Source: Branchiostoma floridae
Lineage: Eukaryota; Chordata; Leptocardii; Amphioxiformes; Branchiostomatidae
Assembly: GCF_000003815.2 (NCBI RefSeq)
Contig: NC_049981.1
Coordinates: 28,008,131 to 28,072,130, forward strand
Reading direction: 5' to 3'
DNA length: 64,000 nt
Under the pieces are notes generated by a model. That model saw only the letters and a list, made by a program, of their open reading frames with translations. It did not search any database and was not told the origin of the DNA. The position numbers were made by a program, and so were the translations under genes. This document shows, piece after piece, positions 48,452-61,190 of this stretch; position 1 is the first letter of the stretch; every line of letters begins with the position of its first letter.

Positions 48452-49339
48452 AGAAGAAGAATGAAAATCTTTTTTTGGCGAAAAAATTAGACAAAGTTTC
48501 TACTTATCACTATCACATATTTTGTAATTATGAAGCTTTTCATGAGAAATACTTTTTTTGAGCTAAAAGAATGAGATAAATAGCTAACTCTGATTAGTTC
48601 GTGATTCAAAATCCTGCGAGCAGATGCCGTTAGCATGGAGACAATCTCAGAGGACCAGACCTTTTTTCTTTCCTTTAGATTTGATGTTTTAGTATCCTAT
48701 ATATTGTTTTCCTGTTCAAACTCATTTGTCACCTTCCTGTAGCCGTTTTTTACATTTTACTTATAGCAGCCAGTGACTGCACCACGACTGACGAGTTCCC
48801 TTGTCTTTTCTGCATCGAACCACGGCCGTTCCTATTAAGATTTGACCAAATGCTGAGTTTGTAATAGAGCGAGTACTAGTTTCCGAATTCCATGCAGTAA
48901 ACTACTAGTAACCGACTGATATAAATAATCTTCGATATAGAGTAACCGCACATATACATTTACATATACATATAACGTTACATTTATTCTGAACATGCTG
49001 GACAAAATTACCAATGATAGCTGTTACATTTGTTACACTGAACTAGATATGTAACTTTACCTCACAAGTGGCTAATATAAACTAATAATCGTTTAGATGA
49101 CATGAGTAAAGTTGATCGTGTCATACAATATCTTTCCGTGTGAATACATATACAAACTAGATTTTCAATGTTCACTTGCATGGCAGGTGAGATATATTAC
49201 ACAGATTTTATCACCAAAAATATACATAGTACATATGAATATCTATCTCTTACTTTAATTCTCTGGTTAATGACAAATGTTAACGTTATACAGATGTGTC
49301 CAAATCTTTTAAGCTTCATGATACATAAAGCAATCGAAA

Positions 49340-49475
49340 TATTATACAAGCATACCGAATATCAACACAATCCATCTAGGCGTTCTCAAGTTATGCTGGT
49401 CTTCCACATACAAACATACATACAAACATAGACACATACGAACGCTACCCAAAATATAACCTTCTTGGCGAAGGT
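49340..49475 (+). repeat. Dispersed repeat fragment
   Basis: Ends CCAAAATATAACCTTCTTGG then CGAAGGTAAAT, closely matching the end of the 35.0-35.3 kb repeat (AAAACATAACCTTAGCC..GGCAAAGGTAAT), and is preceded by similar ATCCATCTAGGCGTTCTCAA wording. A truncated relative. Confidence 0.45.
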
Positions 49476-50153
49476 AAATACTCGTGGTGATACATAGAAA
49501 ACACATAATAAGATAACCATCTTAGCCATCAGCGTTATATTAAGTAGCCACTAGCTCACCAACAAGCTAACTCAGATAATCTGTGACGTCACATAACATC
49601 TAAACGCAAAAACAAACTAAATGATCAAACATGACAGCGAAAACTTTGTTGAACATTTGTGAAAATGATATCGTAATTAACACTAGATACATTTTGCAAA
49701 TATCTAATTTAGATCACGGCATGATTGTGTTCCAAGAAATACGGAAGTACAGAATTATAGAAGAATATTCCATCTTTTTTTAGCGTTTTGATGCAGAGAA
49801 ACAGCAAAGATGGCGGTTTCTGCCCACACAGTCGTGCATAATTTTAAAAAGTTTTCCTTTGTTTCAGACTCAACAGTTAACAAAGTTCGTATTTTGCACA
49901 GACGTTTACCGACACGTGACATCGTACTTCTGACTGAACTGCAGAACGACACGGCCTCCTCAAGGCGAGGGAGGGTATGTATGAGCAACTAAACACATCA
50001 TAACATGCACCACAGAGAAAAACGAAAAAGAACAATGCACAAGTATGTCAACTGTCGTCTATGAAAGAAATACGATTATCTATTACATTTATCTGTATTT
50101 CATACGCGGAACGCATCGCCTGTTATATGCATAACTTATTGTGTGAAGACATA

Positions 50154-50383
50154 TAAAGCCTTTTCACAGAAAATGAGTTCAGAACGCATGTTACAATTTT
50201 AGGTCATATATCAAACTGTAAGGCCCCGAAATTGAAAACAAAACCCGTCTGGACATTGTTATGCAAATCCAAACAATGGTCGAGACAAAGACTATTTACA
50301 ATTTCGGGTCCTAATTACCCTTTGACATATTACCTATAATTCCCGTCGACGTACATGCGTTCTAACCTCTGTGAAAGGGCTTA
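50154..50383. mobile_element. Diverged foldback element in the receptor 3' UTR
   Basis: Left arm (AAGCCTTTTCACAG .. AGAACGCATGT .. GGCCCCGAAATTG) and right arm (CAATTTCGGGTCC .. ACATGCGTTCT .. CTGTGAAAGGGCTT) pair over about 80 bases with mismatches. It starts about 30 bases past the receptor TAA. Confidence 0.6.
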
Positions 50384-50415
50384 TTCAGCGCGTAGTCATC
50401 GCCCCTCGCTCCTCT

Positions 50416-50940
50416 TTACAATGTTTCCCTAGTTTTGTTCATCGTGCTGTTGTTTACCGTTTTCATGCTAATAACATTCTTGAAGTTCTCTCTGAGATGA
50501 TTATTGAAGTATCCGTACACTATTGGGTTAACCACACTGTTGGTAAACGCTAGCCAGTGGGCCGCTGGATAGACGTAATCATGCATGGTCTCTGAGTGAG
50601 ACACGGACAAAGCATTGAAGTCATCTAACATCCAACACGTGTACAAGGGTAGCCATGACAGCGCGAAGTGCGACACAATCATGATCAACATCTTTACAAC
50701 TCGGCGCTTCTTTTTGGCATCGGCAGCGGCCATGGGTGTTTTCACCACCGGCTTTTTATACCACAGAGTCAGGCCGATCTTGACGTAGAGGCAGGCGTTT
50801 AGGAGTAGGGGGCCCATGTAGCACAAGACGAATAAGAAGCCGCTGTAGATCTGCTTGGCTTCGACAGAGGGCCAGAACTCGCCGCAGATGTGCATGCCAT
50901 GCCCCAGAATCATGATGACTTCGTCACGTCTGATGAAAAC
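50416..50940 (-). CDS. NPFFR-like: NPFFR-like last exon, TM5 to C-terminus
   Basis: Acceptor CTCTGCGTTCAG|GTTTTC, phase 0, 174 codons then TAA. Covers ECL2 (VFIRRDEVIMILGHGMHIC), TM5, a basic loop with AAADAKKKRRVVKMLI, TM6, TM7 and a short tail NNSTMNKTRETL. The tail has no obvious palmitoylated cysteine. A foldback element begins about 30 bases past the stop. Confidence 0.88.
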   Translation of the reverse strand, partial: VFIRRDEVIMILGHGMHICGEFWPSVEAKQIYSGFLFVLCYMGPLLLNACLYVKIGLTLWYKKPVVKTPMAAADAKKKRRVVKMLIMIVSHFALSWLPLYTCWMLDDFNALSVSHSETMHDYVYPAAHWLAFTNSVVNPIVYGYFNNHLRENFKNVISMKTVNNSTMNKTRETL

Positions 50941-53900
50941 CTGAACGCAGAGAAAAGGGATGATTAATCAAATAAAAGAGATATACGTGAAGTGTTTACA
51001 CTCTTGTTGCACGCCAACACAAATGAACTTTCATGCCAATACAAGGTTAGCTTGTGTGCCTCACTATTGGTGATCGCATGAAAAAGACAACTTTAGAAAA
51101 CATTTAATAGCTCTAAGATATATGACCGACAATGATATAATTGACATGTTTTCCTCTCAATGTTACTGAAGGTATCATGACGAACTTTCAAAGGCCACAT
51201 GGTTCTTTGATAAAACAGATTAGGAAGAGTAAAATAGCGTGCTATTAGTGATGTAACTTTACGGTTCATCAAGAAGGAGAAAATCTCTACGTGTATCAGT
51301 ATGGCCGGTGAAATAACCGCCCTTTCACACCAACTTGGCAGGCAATTGGCGCGACAGCAGCTGGATACATTACACTAAAAGAACTGTAACACCTACATGT
51401 AACTTTTGCAATCTAATGTTGTCTACTGAGGAGAACTCTACCAAAGTTGGTTGAAGCGAGTTCCACACCACTATAGGTTCAGGAAAAAAACCCGTATTTT
51501 TCAACGCCTCAATTCTAGCTTGATAACAATCTACTTTAAGGCATGGCTACTTCTTGTTATTTCCTAAACTAGTATTGCATACTTGATAGTATAGGGCTAT
51601 AGCAATGCGCTTAATGTTAGATCTTATATTTTATTTCGTTACGATTATCCTGATAAGACTACCGCCCCCATTAGCCATCGTGAAGATATAGGTGGGAATA
51701 GACGAAGACAGTGGGACAGACAGCATGCACTTTGACAGATGATGTTGGGCTGAATGAAAGTGACTTTTCATATTAACATATACAAAACAAGGCACGATGG
51801 GGTAAAGTGAGTATTGATGGTTGTAGAACACTACGGCTTATTACTGCATAGATCATTACCTGAGGAATCATGATTGTCAGGGAGAAAATCCAAATGGCAG
51901 TGATAATGCCAAATGCTTCCTTCACTGTCAGCTTACGCTCTGTTGGGTGGATGATCAGACGGTGTCTGTGAAGGAAAGCAGAACATACCACTAGAAAGGC
52001 AACATTTACAAGTGAGAGCCTTCGCATGGTGTACGCAGCATAACAAATTACTATTCTGTTTATTCTTACGCAAACACATTCGATACATGGTGAACAGTCA
52101 CCCTAGCTGTCCTGCCACTTGCTACATAGTCATAATGTACGTAATCGAATCATCGAACACCACAGGATGACTGTTTCTTTACCCGTAACCAGCTTTCTGG
52201 TCCAGGCCATTGGCCTTATTTGTTTGGAACGGACGAAGAGGAAGAAATATGGCAAAAACAATGTTTCCCATCCATGAAGGTAAACTTCTTGTTCTAGTCC
52301 ATAGTCTGCAAACGTCCTGTAGGAATATCACACAGACGGAACATTCTTGAAGTATGAATGAGTTGCATGCCTGTGATGAACGATGCTTTTGCTGTACGAG
52401 TACGCTAACAGTCTACTGCAAGTGCCTCTTCCAGTCTGAATACAGGCAAAAGGAATGCCGGTGCCACTCATTTTGTGAGACGCCTTTTATGGCGTACAAC
52501 TCTCGCACTTCGCTCTTGAATAGAACAGCATATAGGATCTGTTGCCTGCTGAATGCAAATAGACCTCGGGAGTCTACACGTTTCGTACAGGGTGACTTAA
52601 TTGCATACCTTTGCGTCATTAAAGGCGCATTTGATTACGCTTTAGATGTACTGAGATTATTTTTGTAACGTGGTTTGGCTGGGGTCCTAGCCACAATGCT
52701 TCCATTAGTACCTGTAGACTTTAATAAGATTTTTTGTTCCCTGGAATACGTTTACGCCTGCTGCACTCCTCGAGTGGCAGAGCGAAGACAATATTTTAAG
52801 GCCATGTATATTTTAACCATGGATCGAGGATCTTCATAACTCATCATCGTTTTAGTATGAACAGGAATCAGTGCAAGAAAAATGTTGCTAGGTCTGGACA
52901 TCCTTTGGTATGTGATCCCGTTTGACTAATTGGAGGGATTTGGACAAAAGTACCTTGAGCTGAATCGGTAGAGCTCCGTGTCTAAAATCGAGTGTTTGTT
53001 ATATGGGAATCTTAGCGGGAAGCATGTGAGTGTTCCGTGCGAAGACAGCTTGTTATAAAATCAATGTACTTCCACTCATTGCCTGAAGTCCTAGCTCTCT
53101 CATCATTTGTCTGCCAAGTACTTTCAGCCACGATTGCATACATTTCAGTCAAGTATCCATCGTCATAATGGTTCGACTGCCGCGCAATCATAAATGTTTA
53201 ACTCACTAAATTACAAATTGATTGATTCTATTTCCCAAGTGCGTCTCTGTCTAACAGACTCGTTATATTGTGATGGAGAAGATACCTTCACCTTTTTCTG
53301 GCTGACTGCTTGGTTTTGTTGCTGTTCTTTGACATTGTCGATGCGAATCATGAATCATGAGCACATTGTTAAAAACCTCTGTCCATCGCTGACATAATTG
53401 TTCGCTGCAAATGCCACCGAGTGCAGCGACGCGTATTGATATAGTGATAAAAATGTTGTCGTTCTTGTACGTGTTTGTGCCGTGGAGTATGCTGCACCAA
53501 TGTGCAAGTCACGACTTTCACGAGTATCACGACACACAACTCGACGAGGCGAAGAAAATTCAACAAATGAAGCACATGCAGTCCTTTCCATAATGGGTCC
53601 CACGGTCCCAGTACCCGGCGACCTTTAAATGTGTTCAAAAACAACGCAGAACTGTCGGTCTTCATTACTCTTAAGTGCATGGCATAGTGATCTAGTAACG
53701 GGAATTGGTTTATTAGAGGCTTGAGAGCCAACAGGGACTTATCACGATCACGATCTGCTACGTTGAAGAATAAAGCGTACCGCAGCTGCAAATGACAGCG
53801 CCTTCACATCACTCAGAGAGTGTGCCTCTCTTTGCTTTTACTCGCACAGTAGCGCTCAGCTACGAAATTCAACTACTAGTACAAAGTTTGCACATACTTC

Positions 53901-56900
53901 AGACAAAACGCAAACAGTGCCTCCAGATGTTGCTATGATTGATGTGGCGATTGGAAAGGGTAGCGGTCGTGTAATTTCCTGTATATTTATTCAAGTTCAA
54001 GGGCGCTTCCATTCGTGGTTGGACGAGAAAGGGCTAGTGTATTAACTTCAAGCGTGCAGAACTAGAAATGACTGTACATTACTGAGTATAATCACCATCT
54101 GACCTTTGTCGTTTCTACACAACAGCTCGTGAGCATTGACAAATGTGATCTCTACCCCGCGGCGTAAACAGACCCCGCCGAGTCCTTATTAGTAGGTAGA
54201 TACACGGTTAATTTTAGATATTATTTGATATTTATCTTTTGATGCAGTTGACGGTCGTCTTTGACACCTCCTTTTGTAATAACACCTCATTAACTCGGGC
54301 CTAAGGCTAGATTCTGTCAGCATTCAATGCAATGTGTTCTGATTTGCTTTGATCTAAAAAAAAAAAAAATAGTAAAAGTAACTCTAAAGAGAATGGTTCG
54401 AAACATTTCCATAACTAGTAAACGTAACACAACATGGCTAACATTAGAAATCCAGACCGTGGCTCCAAAGACAAAGCAAAATCCTTCCAAACCTAGATTT
54501 GTTTCTAGGCCAATACAGTGCAAATATTCAGTACAAAACAAAAGTTACTCAAGCACCTGGAATTTTTGAGATCAGTCAGATTTTTCAGACAGCACCCGAT
54601 ATCTTTTCAGTCATTAACGGAACAACGAAAATATTGACATCGAAACATGCAATGTTAATGGGACTGTAACATAGTATTGCAACAACAAAAATTGCAAAAG
54701 CCACAGCACCGTACCACACTATCAAATACACTCGCAAGCTTTGGTCTTCTCATTTAAAGTCTGATAAGCAGCATCTCCATGGTTGTAGAGGTGAAACCAT
54801 CCGTACCCAGACCTTTCATGACTAATGTAGTGGGTTTTCTGAACGTGTACGGTAGATGGAGCGGATTCGTTCTAATACCATCTTAAGTCCGCTAGATGAA
54901 ATGCGTGTATACCAGGCTTCTCATGATGGATGCGGAGGATTTCCCGAATGGACGAACTATACACGAGCAGATTAAGGCTGAAACCACCTGCATGACCCAA
55001 ATGTTGTTTGCTGATGATACACACTGATAGGATAGAACATACTCTGGACATGGCAATGATAAAAGCATCAGACATTCATGTGATGCCGGCACCTTGAATG
55101 TACCAACGGTGGTGTACGTGTCCGGAAGTATTCTAGACAGATGCTTTCCGGCCTTTCTATTAGAGACAGGAACTACGGTAGTTCTGAAATGAAAGAATTC
55201 AATGACCGGACGCATGAAATCAATCAGAGCCCCTCTTGTGAAGATGGTATAGTCATAGAATTGTCATAAAGGAAGAAAACATTTATTTAACTCTGTTAGT
55301 GATTTAACAACACATGCCCGCCGAGTAAGGCTAACGTCACATTTCCACAAAGGGGCCCGACCGGACAGTTTTGGAGAATGAAAAAGTACAATATAAAAGA
55401 CAACAAAATCCTAAAACGAACCCAAAATAATTTAACAGCATGCCTTGTGAATATTTATTTGCATAGATTTAATTTTCTCGTTTCCTAAAACAGCCCTGCC
55501 GGGCCCGGGTAGGAAATGTGACGCAGCACTAAAGCGGGTACCTCATTGGGCTGCACCGACTGTGTTGTGGCCTAATCAATGATGGTACTTGTAGAAGTGA
55601 CACCGCGAGGTAACCATGACGAAGATGTTGATATTGGATAGATTTAAATGTGACACCAATAATGTGAAAGCCATGAGTGTGGTTGCCAACTTGGTAAGTG
55701 ATACCAGTCTACCACACTAGTGGCACTACACCAGTGCACGTTTGGAATTACCCACCTTGTTTCATTTGCCCTATTTCACTATTTCTACAGTCTGCAGAGT
55801 ACAGATGTCATCCATTAAATTTGCTTGTCTTTGCTTGTATTATAAGACCTCTGTTGTCAAAAGCCGACGCAACAACGTCAAAATGACGTCATCTGTAGCT
55901 TAGCTATCCGCCATGTTGGATTATCAACCTTAATTTGCCTTTTAGAAACCCGTTGCCATGGCAGCACGAAAAATCATAAACTTACTCTATTTTTAATAAA
56001 TTGTTGCCAACAATATTCTAGGAAAATTCAATTAATTTGGTTGTTCTAGCACAAGCCGTTTGGGGGCTATACGACGTCAATGTTGGCGCTGGCACTTTTA
56101 GCCCCCCCCCCCCCCAAAGGCCCAGTCTACATAGGGTTAAGCTTAAGCGTCCATCGCCCTTCCTCTGACGGACGTACGACGGACGTACATCCAGAGGCGG
56201 CAGCATCGTCTCGCCTGTATAGCATATTCCATTATCATCATAAATTGATGGATGATGTAGACATAACTGCACAATCTGCGTCACTATGACCCATTCAATG
56301 ACCCAGATACATCATAGATTAACATTGTGATATCTACTCGGAATTGTGACTATCAAACCATGGTACCAGTGTCATATATTCCAGGATCTGGGAGAGAAAT
56401 ATCGGATGAAGCAACAATTTTGCACACACTTGAATCATCATTAGTTCTCTTGGCCAACTATTGTTGAGTCCAGTGTTCCACGTAATGAAAAATCGAAATG
56501 TACCGAAAAATGTTGAGTTACCTGGCCAATTCATGAACTACACATCGTTACAGGCAGTTACTGTGGGGCGAAGATTGTACACGTGTGGCAGTGGGTATAT
56601 TACCTATACAGAGTGTGATGTTAGCGTTCTTCTGGTGTTCTTATGTAATAGATCTAGAAGCTGGGTGATAGCTGTCCCAGGTCTGCAAGCGCGACTCGTT
56701 TGATATACAATCTATTTTTAGAGAACGTAACTTAAGCTTGCTCATGAATTCTCGCCACACGACAGCCACTGGTGCTTGCATTGCGGCAAGCTTTTGACAA
56801 TACGCTATGCGTATCAATGACGTTTTCTGTACTTTGGCAGCTTGTTATTTTGCCTCAAAATAAATTCTACTCGTCGATTTTAGATATTACAAAGGGCGGT

Positions 56901-58734
56901 CAGCCAGTTTTCCCTGTAACATTACAAGATGCGAAAGCAACCATTCAAAAAGCCTTGGCAATTTAAAATGTTTCAAGAAGCAAGCCAAAAGCTGTGACCC
57001 TATGACTTAAGAAATATAAGATCAGAAATTTCTTAGCGTTACACTGATGAATCAGCAATGTGTTTTTTTTTACCAAGTATACAGAACCCACCATCTATCA
57101 TTGAACTGTTTTGACATTTCGGTATCGATTATGCAAATGTGTTCCTCATTCGAATGTTTGGTATCTGTTTATGTCCCACTGCACTTGTCATGGATAACAT
57201 GTGTTACATTTATTAAGTCCGGTTATGGAAACAATGAATTTATACAATTTCATGGTCAGCTTTCGCCACACCCTACCAACTACCCACACTGAATGAATGA
57301 AAACACACCCAGCCACACACCCAAGGATAGTGGTTCAAACCACGGGCTGGAATGACGCCTCTAGTGACGCAGGTACAGTCGTAACAAGTACTAACGAGAT
57401 GTGATCAATAGCATGGTTAATCTGTAAATCACATTTGATAGTACAAGCAGCATTGTCCCAGAGGCATTACTCTGTGTAATGGGCAGTTCAGGTGAACCAT
57501 CAGGACAACATGGCTGGGATTCAGTCAGAAACATGTGCATGTAAATCCTAGAAAACGCATCTGTACCTAACACCCCTAGCCGTCCGGAGGCAATTGAGTG
57601 AGCTATTCTTATCTCTGATCAAGAATTTTGATGGATGTACTGACTTAAGTCGACTTAACTTGCAATAGAGCGCGTCGTTTTATTGTCTGTATTGATTTAT
57701 TTCTGTTGTACTGTATAGCTTTCATTTCAAGAAGAGGTGATTTAGGCTTGTTATAGAACTGCTGGGCATTTCAAAAAGAATAAGTCAATTCAAAGAAGGA
57801 ACGACGGACCTGCATAATATTGCGTTTGTAGGTAGTTTAGGATATATATATATACCCAAGTGCATATGTACAATGGTAGGGGATTCGGTACTGCTATAGT
57901 TTTGATATTAAACCATGAACATGAGTATATAAAACAATAAAAAAAGGAAATACTTACAGAGTGTGAGTGAAAGAGAAAGGTATTGCAAATAAATGAAAAA
58001 AAAAAACGAAAGATGCAAATAAATGCCAAAGGCATAGTCAGTTCTCCATGATGAATTAGAAAATAAAGTTTTACATCGCATATCCACCACGTAATTACCT
58101 ACTCATCAGAGACTGTCACGACAGTACGCGATGCATGGTCGTTGAATTCCAGATGAATCCAGATGAAAAAGTGGATTTTTTGATGAAATTGCGGCAGTGG
58201 GTAGAATAAATGTACTGACTTAGATTTGATGATGTGACTTCACAGTAATAACAATCCTAGCCTGCAGCTGTATTCCAAGAATTCTTCTCTGACGATATCG
58301 CTTTTTGCCGAATGTTAAAGTGTTATGTACCGACACGGCGACAGCAAGATATGTATTACAGACCATGAATTATCTACTGTTCTTTCTGTATAAATGATAC
58401 AACGATGTTGCCTCTGCTGTGACCCGTTTGTTTCTTGTTATTTCATCAATATGCATGCCACAATCCGATGTGACAAAACAAAGTACATTCAAGCTTGTAC
58501 CGCCTTGTTATGATTTTACCTTTGTAATATTTCTCTCCTATGATACTGACGATGTTGACCAGTGTCAGCAGAGTACAATGCAAAACTGTTCAAAGGCTAA
58601 AAAAAACTTTGGATCCAGAAAAACTCGCTCATACCTGTCCAGTGCGATGGCGGTTAAGGTGAAGACAGAAGCTCCGATAGCCACGCCCTGGATGAGAGGT
58701 GTAAACTTGCACAGGCCGTCACCAAACTGGTTCT
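50416..58734 (-). CDS. NPFFR-like: Neuropeptide FF receptor-like GPCR, 5' part missing
   Basis: Exons in order 58635-58734, 51860-51965, 50416-50940 join with phases 2 and 0 and encode about 242 residues from ECL1/TM3 to the C-terminus. Seen: C3.25 in GDGLCKF, TM3 ending ALDRHRLIIHP (DRH in place of DRY), TM4 AFGIITAIWIFSLTIMIPQ, an extracellular cysteine in MHICGEFWP, TM5 GFLFVLCYMGPLLLNACLYV, a lysine-rich third loop, TM6 FALSWLPLY, and TM7 HWLAFTNSVVNPIVYGYFN with NPIVY. The AHWLAF-NS--NPI-YGYFN pattern is typical of NPFF/GnIH receptors (rhodopsin family, plasma membrane, Gi/Gq-coupled peptide receptors). The TM1-TM2 exon was not found between 58.7 and 64 kb. Related peptide receptors (QRFP, SIFamide types) remain possible. 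Confidence 0.85.
51860..51965 (-). CDS. NPFFR-like: NPFFR-like exon with intracellular loop 2 and TM4
   Basis: Acceptor TTTCCTTCACAG, donor CCTCAG|GTAATG. The first base completes Arg of DRH; 35 codons follow: HRLIIHPTERKLTVKEAF then GIITAIWIFSLTIMIPQ. The HP-x(3)-KLT loop matches NPFF-type receptors. Confidence 0.85.
54915..55035 (+). pseudogene. Possible reverse-transcriptase relic
   Basis: One plus-strand frame reads MMDAEDFPNGRTIHEQIK then AETTCMTQMLFADDTH before a stop. M-LFADDTH resembles the catalytic (F/Y)ADD core of non-LTR retrotransposon reverse transcriptases. Only about 40 codons remain, in the GPCR intron. Weak. Confidence 0.3.
57841..57856. repeat. (TA)n microsatellite
   Basis: Short uninterrupted TA run in the GPCR intron. 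Confidence 0.8.
58635..58734 (-). CDS. NPFFR-like: NPFFR-like exon with TM3
   Basis: Acceptor CTTTCAG|AGAACC, donor GGACAG|GTATGA. Begins in phase 1 and ends in phase 2 within the arginine of the DRH motif, a common intron position in this receptor group. Encodes NQFGDGLCKFTPLIQG then VAIGASVFTLTAIALD, very close to the NPFF receptor TM3 pattern (G-VQG-S-AASVFTL-AIA-DR). Confidence 0.85.
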
Positions 58735-60865
58735 CTGAAAGTGGAAATTACAAGTCTCACAGTTTGGCCATGAAGTATTCTTGTATGGTATCAAGACATG
58801 CAACAGGGCCTTTTTGTGTACTGAACGTCACTTTCAATGTGAAGGTGGTATCTGAGGGAAGGGGTGGGAAGTAAGCCAAACTGTTTCTAACGACCCAATT
58901 GTTGTTTAAGTACCTTATTCCTACCCATTACTGTCACAACTATATAGCTATGATAGGGGGCCCTCAACATACACTTAACGTACATCTTCCTCACATAGAA
59001 ATATCTGCCACCAAAAATCACAACCACAGCTATACTAGGACCAAACATCCAAAAAACTGATACATGTAACCCCCTTTTGAAATGGACGAAATGAATAAGC
59101 GAAACGGTTGGAAAATGTTTTCCAGGGTTCTGAATTATCAAATGGTACGTAAGGGGTTCACGAAAAGACCACTGCCAATTGATATATGAGGATAGTTAAC
59201 GTACGCCACCCCACCCCCACAAAAACACAGAAAAAGACGAAGGAAACTATCGCATTGATACAATAAACGTAAAGATTTAACCTTAAAACACCGACTGTCT
59301 CTCGAGAAAGAACTGGAAATATACTTTTAATCGTAATTACTATTGGTCAAAGTCTTACGCGGTTGGTATTAAAAACTCCCGGATGGACGTCTAGTTTTTA
59401 ACTCATGCCTTCATCTTCCATTATAAAAAGATCGACGGCATTCAATCAAATCAATCAGCTATTCAAAGGAACAAACGCTGTGTGATTAATACAGCCTCTA
59501 TCTTTCAACCAAACAAGTCAGAGTTTAACAGAAAAAATATTTGCTCAAATTTGGCTCGAGCCTACTTTTCTGGCATGTTTTATACAAGGGAGTAGTTGGA
59601 AGACACCAGCGTCCTAACTTTGTTAGAAGTGCCTTTCATCTTCCAGTGTATAAATGGATTGGTTGCAGATTCGGGAAGAGCCCCGAAAGAGAACCAAATA
59701 AATTTCTCCAAACGAAAAGAAATTGTCAGACTAATATCATAAAAAAAGTTCTGTCACGCTAGTTAACACGTTTGAGACAACGTGCTGCTAGCTATGTACG
59801 TACGTGTTTGAGTTCAAGCCAAATACATCAGCCAAACAGTGTGGATAATCATATTTGTTAAGAAGTCTTTGAAGAACGCCGATGTTTGTTCAAAGTGTAA
59901 TTCATCTTCCACCCTTTGAATACATTGTTGGAAGGTTCACAAATGCACAGTTCTTCAAAAGGACTGAAATATCCGGATGGTAAAGGTTCAGATCAATGAC
60001 ACTCACATTAAGCTGTGGAGAAACAAACGAGTATCTGGGGGAAAGTTGCTCTTGATGCATGTTTTCATCTCCTGCAATTTAAAGTAGCTCTCATCTTCCT
60101 GTACTGATTATATGTATAAATATTTGCTTCGCATTTGGGCATCAGCCACCATTAGGCGTGACACACCAGTTTTTTGCACCCTTTGATCTAGTTTGATCCA
60201 GTCACACTGGGATAAAACCATACTCTTTTTGATACATCTGTTGGGATGTTTAGCGTGCCCGAGGTGTGGCTGATCACAAAGCTACGGACTCCAAAGTAGT
60301 GCATATAGATATCCATATATATGTGTGTTTAGTTGTACTGTAAGTAGTCGTTATACATGTAGACCTTACGAAAGCCGCTGTGCTTTTGTCGTGTCAATAA
60401 AGATTTATCTATGATCCTAGACGACGAGGCTAGGTACTTATATTCACATGAGTCGACAGGTGGCAACATCAGCACCTGCTTGGAATTCGGACCCAGAACA
60501 TTTACATTCAAAGCCAACACTCCTCACCGCCATCTGCAAACAGCAAATTTTAGCCAAAGATTCCCTTAATTAGAATGACGGCATCTTTTTGCAGTTTCCT
60601 TCAGTTCGAAGTGACCTTTCTATTACTCATTATATATCTCTTTGCCTTCCATCAGTATTGTTCTCTCTTTGTCTTCCATTATATTTGAAAATGATTGACG
60701 AAAGGATTGCATGACAGCAAATCATCTATGCACGTTTCTTTAAAGATTGACATGTTGACAGCAGAAGATGTCGGATTGATAGCACGAAGGAGAATCTTCT
60801 ATCAGTCATAATGTCCGGCTATTTCATGAAGTGTACGTAGCTTTCAGGATCACGCCAATGCAAGT

Positions 60866-61085
60866 TTGGTAATGGCCAGTAGTGCTAAAGACAAACGTAT
60901 TGTATAACGTGAGTAACGGCCAGTAATGCTAAAGACAAATAGAATGTGTTTTCTAGCCTGTGTAAACGGCAGTTACGCTCAAGAGAAATGTATTTTATGA
61001 CTTGGGTCATAGCCAATAATGCTAATTGCAAATGCGTTTAATAATGTGGGTAATGGCTAGTAATACATACGACAACTCTATTAGA
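60866..61085. repeat. Degenerate 45-50-bp tandem repeat, about five units
   Basis: Each unit has the skeleton GTGAGTAAYGGCCAGTAATG, then CTAAAGACAAA and an AT-rich spacer. Units become more diverged toward the right. It stands about 100 bases before the 28-bp minisatellite. Confidence 0.65.
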
Positions 61086-61190
61086 TTTCAATAGGAGATG
61101 ACATTTCTTGCTGCTGCATGATTTCAAATCCCCAATTTTGGAAGACATAGAAATCTGATGAAGTCTTTCACAAGCTGTGTGACTGTCGAG

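Larger units (their letters stand above)
47741..50153. other. Intergenic between FYVE-ARM start and receptor 3' end
   Basis: Holds the promoter side of the FYVE-ARM gene, the twin hairpin at 48.3 kb and a repeat fragment at 49.35 kb. No coding exon seen. Confidence 0.55.
51966..58634. other. NPFFR-like: Receptor intron (~6.7 kb)
   Basis: Between the TM3 and TM4 exons. Contains a possible reverse-transcriptase relic near 54.9 kb, a poly-A run (54356-54369), a C run (56103-56115) and a TA run. No other gene recognised; a 140-codon minus frame at 53369-53791 has no known domain. Confidence 0.55.

Noticed and set aside
53369-53791. 140-codon minus-strand frame with LLALKPLINQFP, vaguely like a RhoGAP helix
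   Set aside because: The GAP arginine-finger region and other helices are absent; the frame contains low-complexity basic/His stretches.
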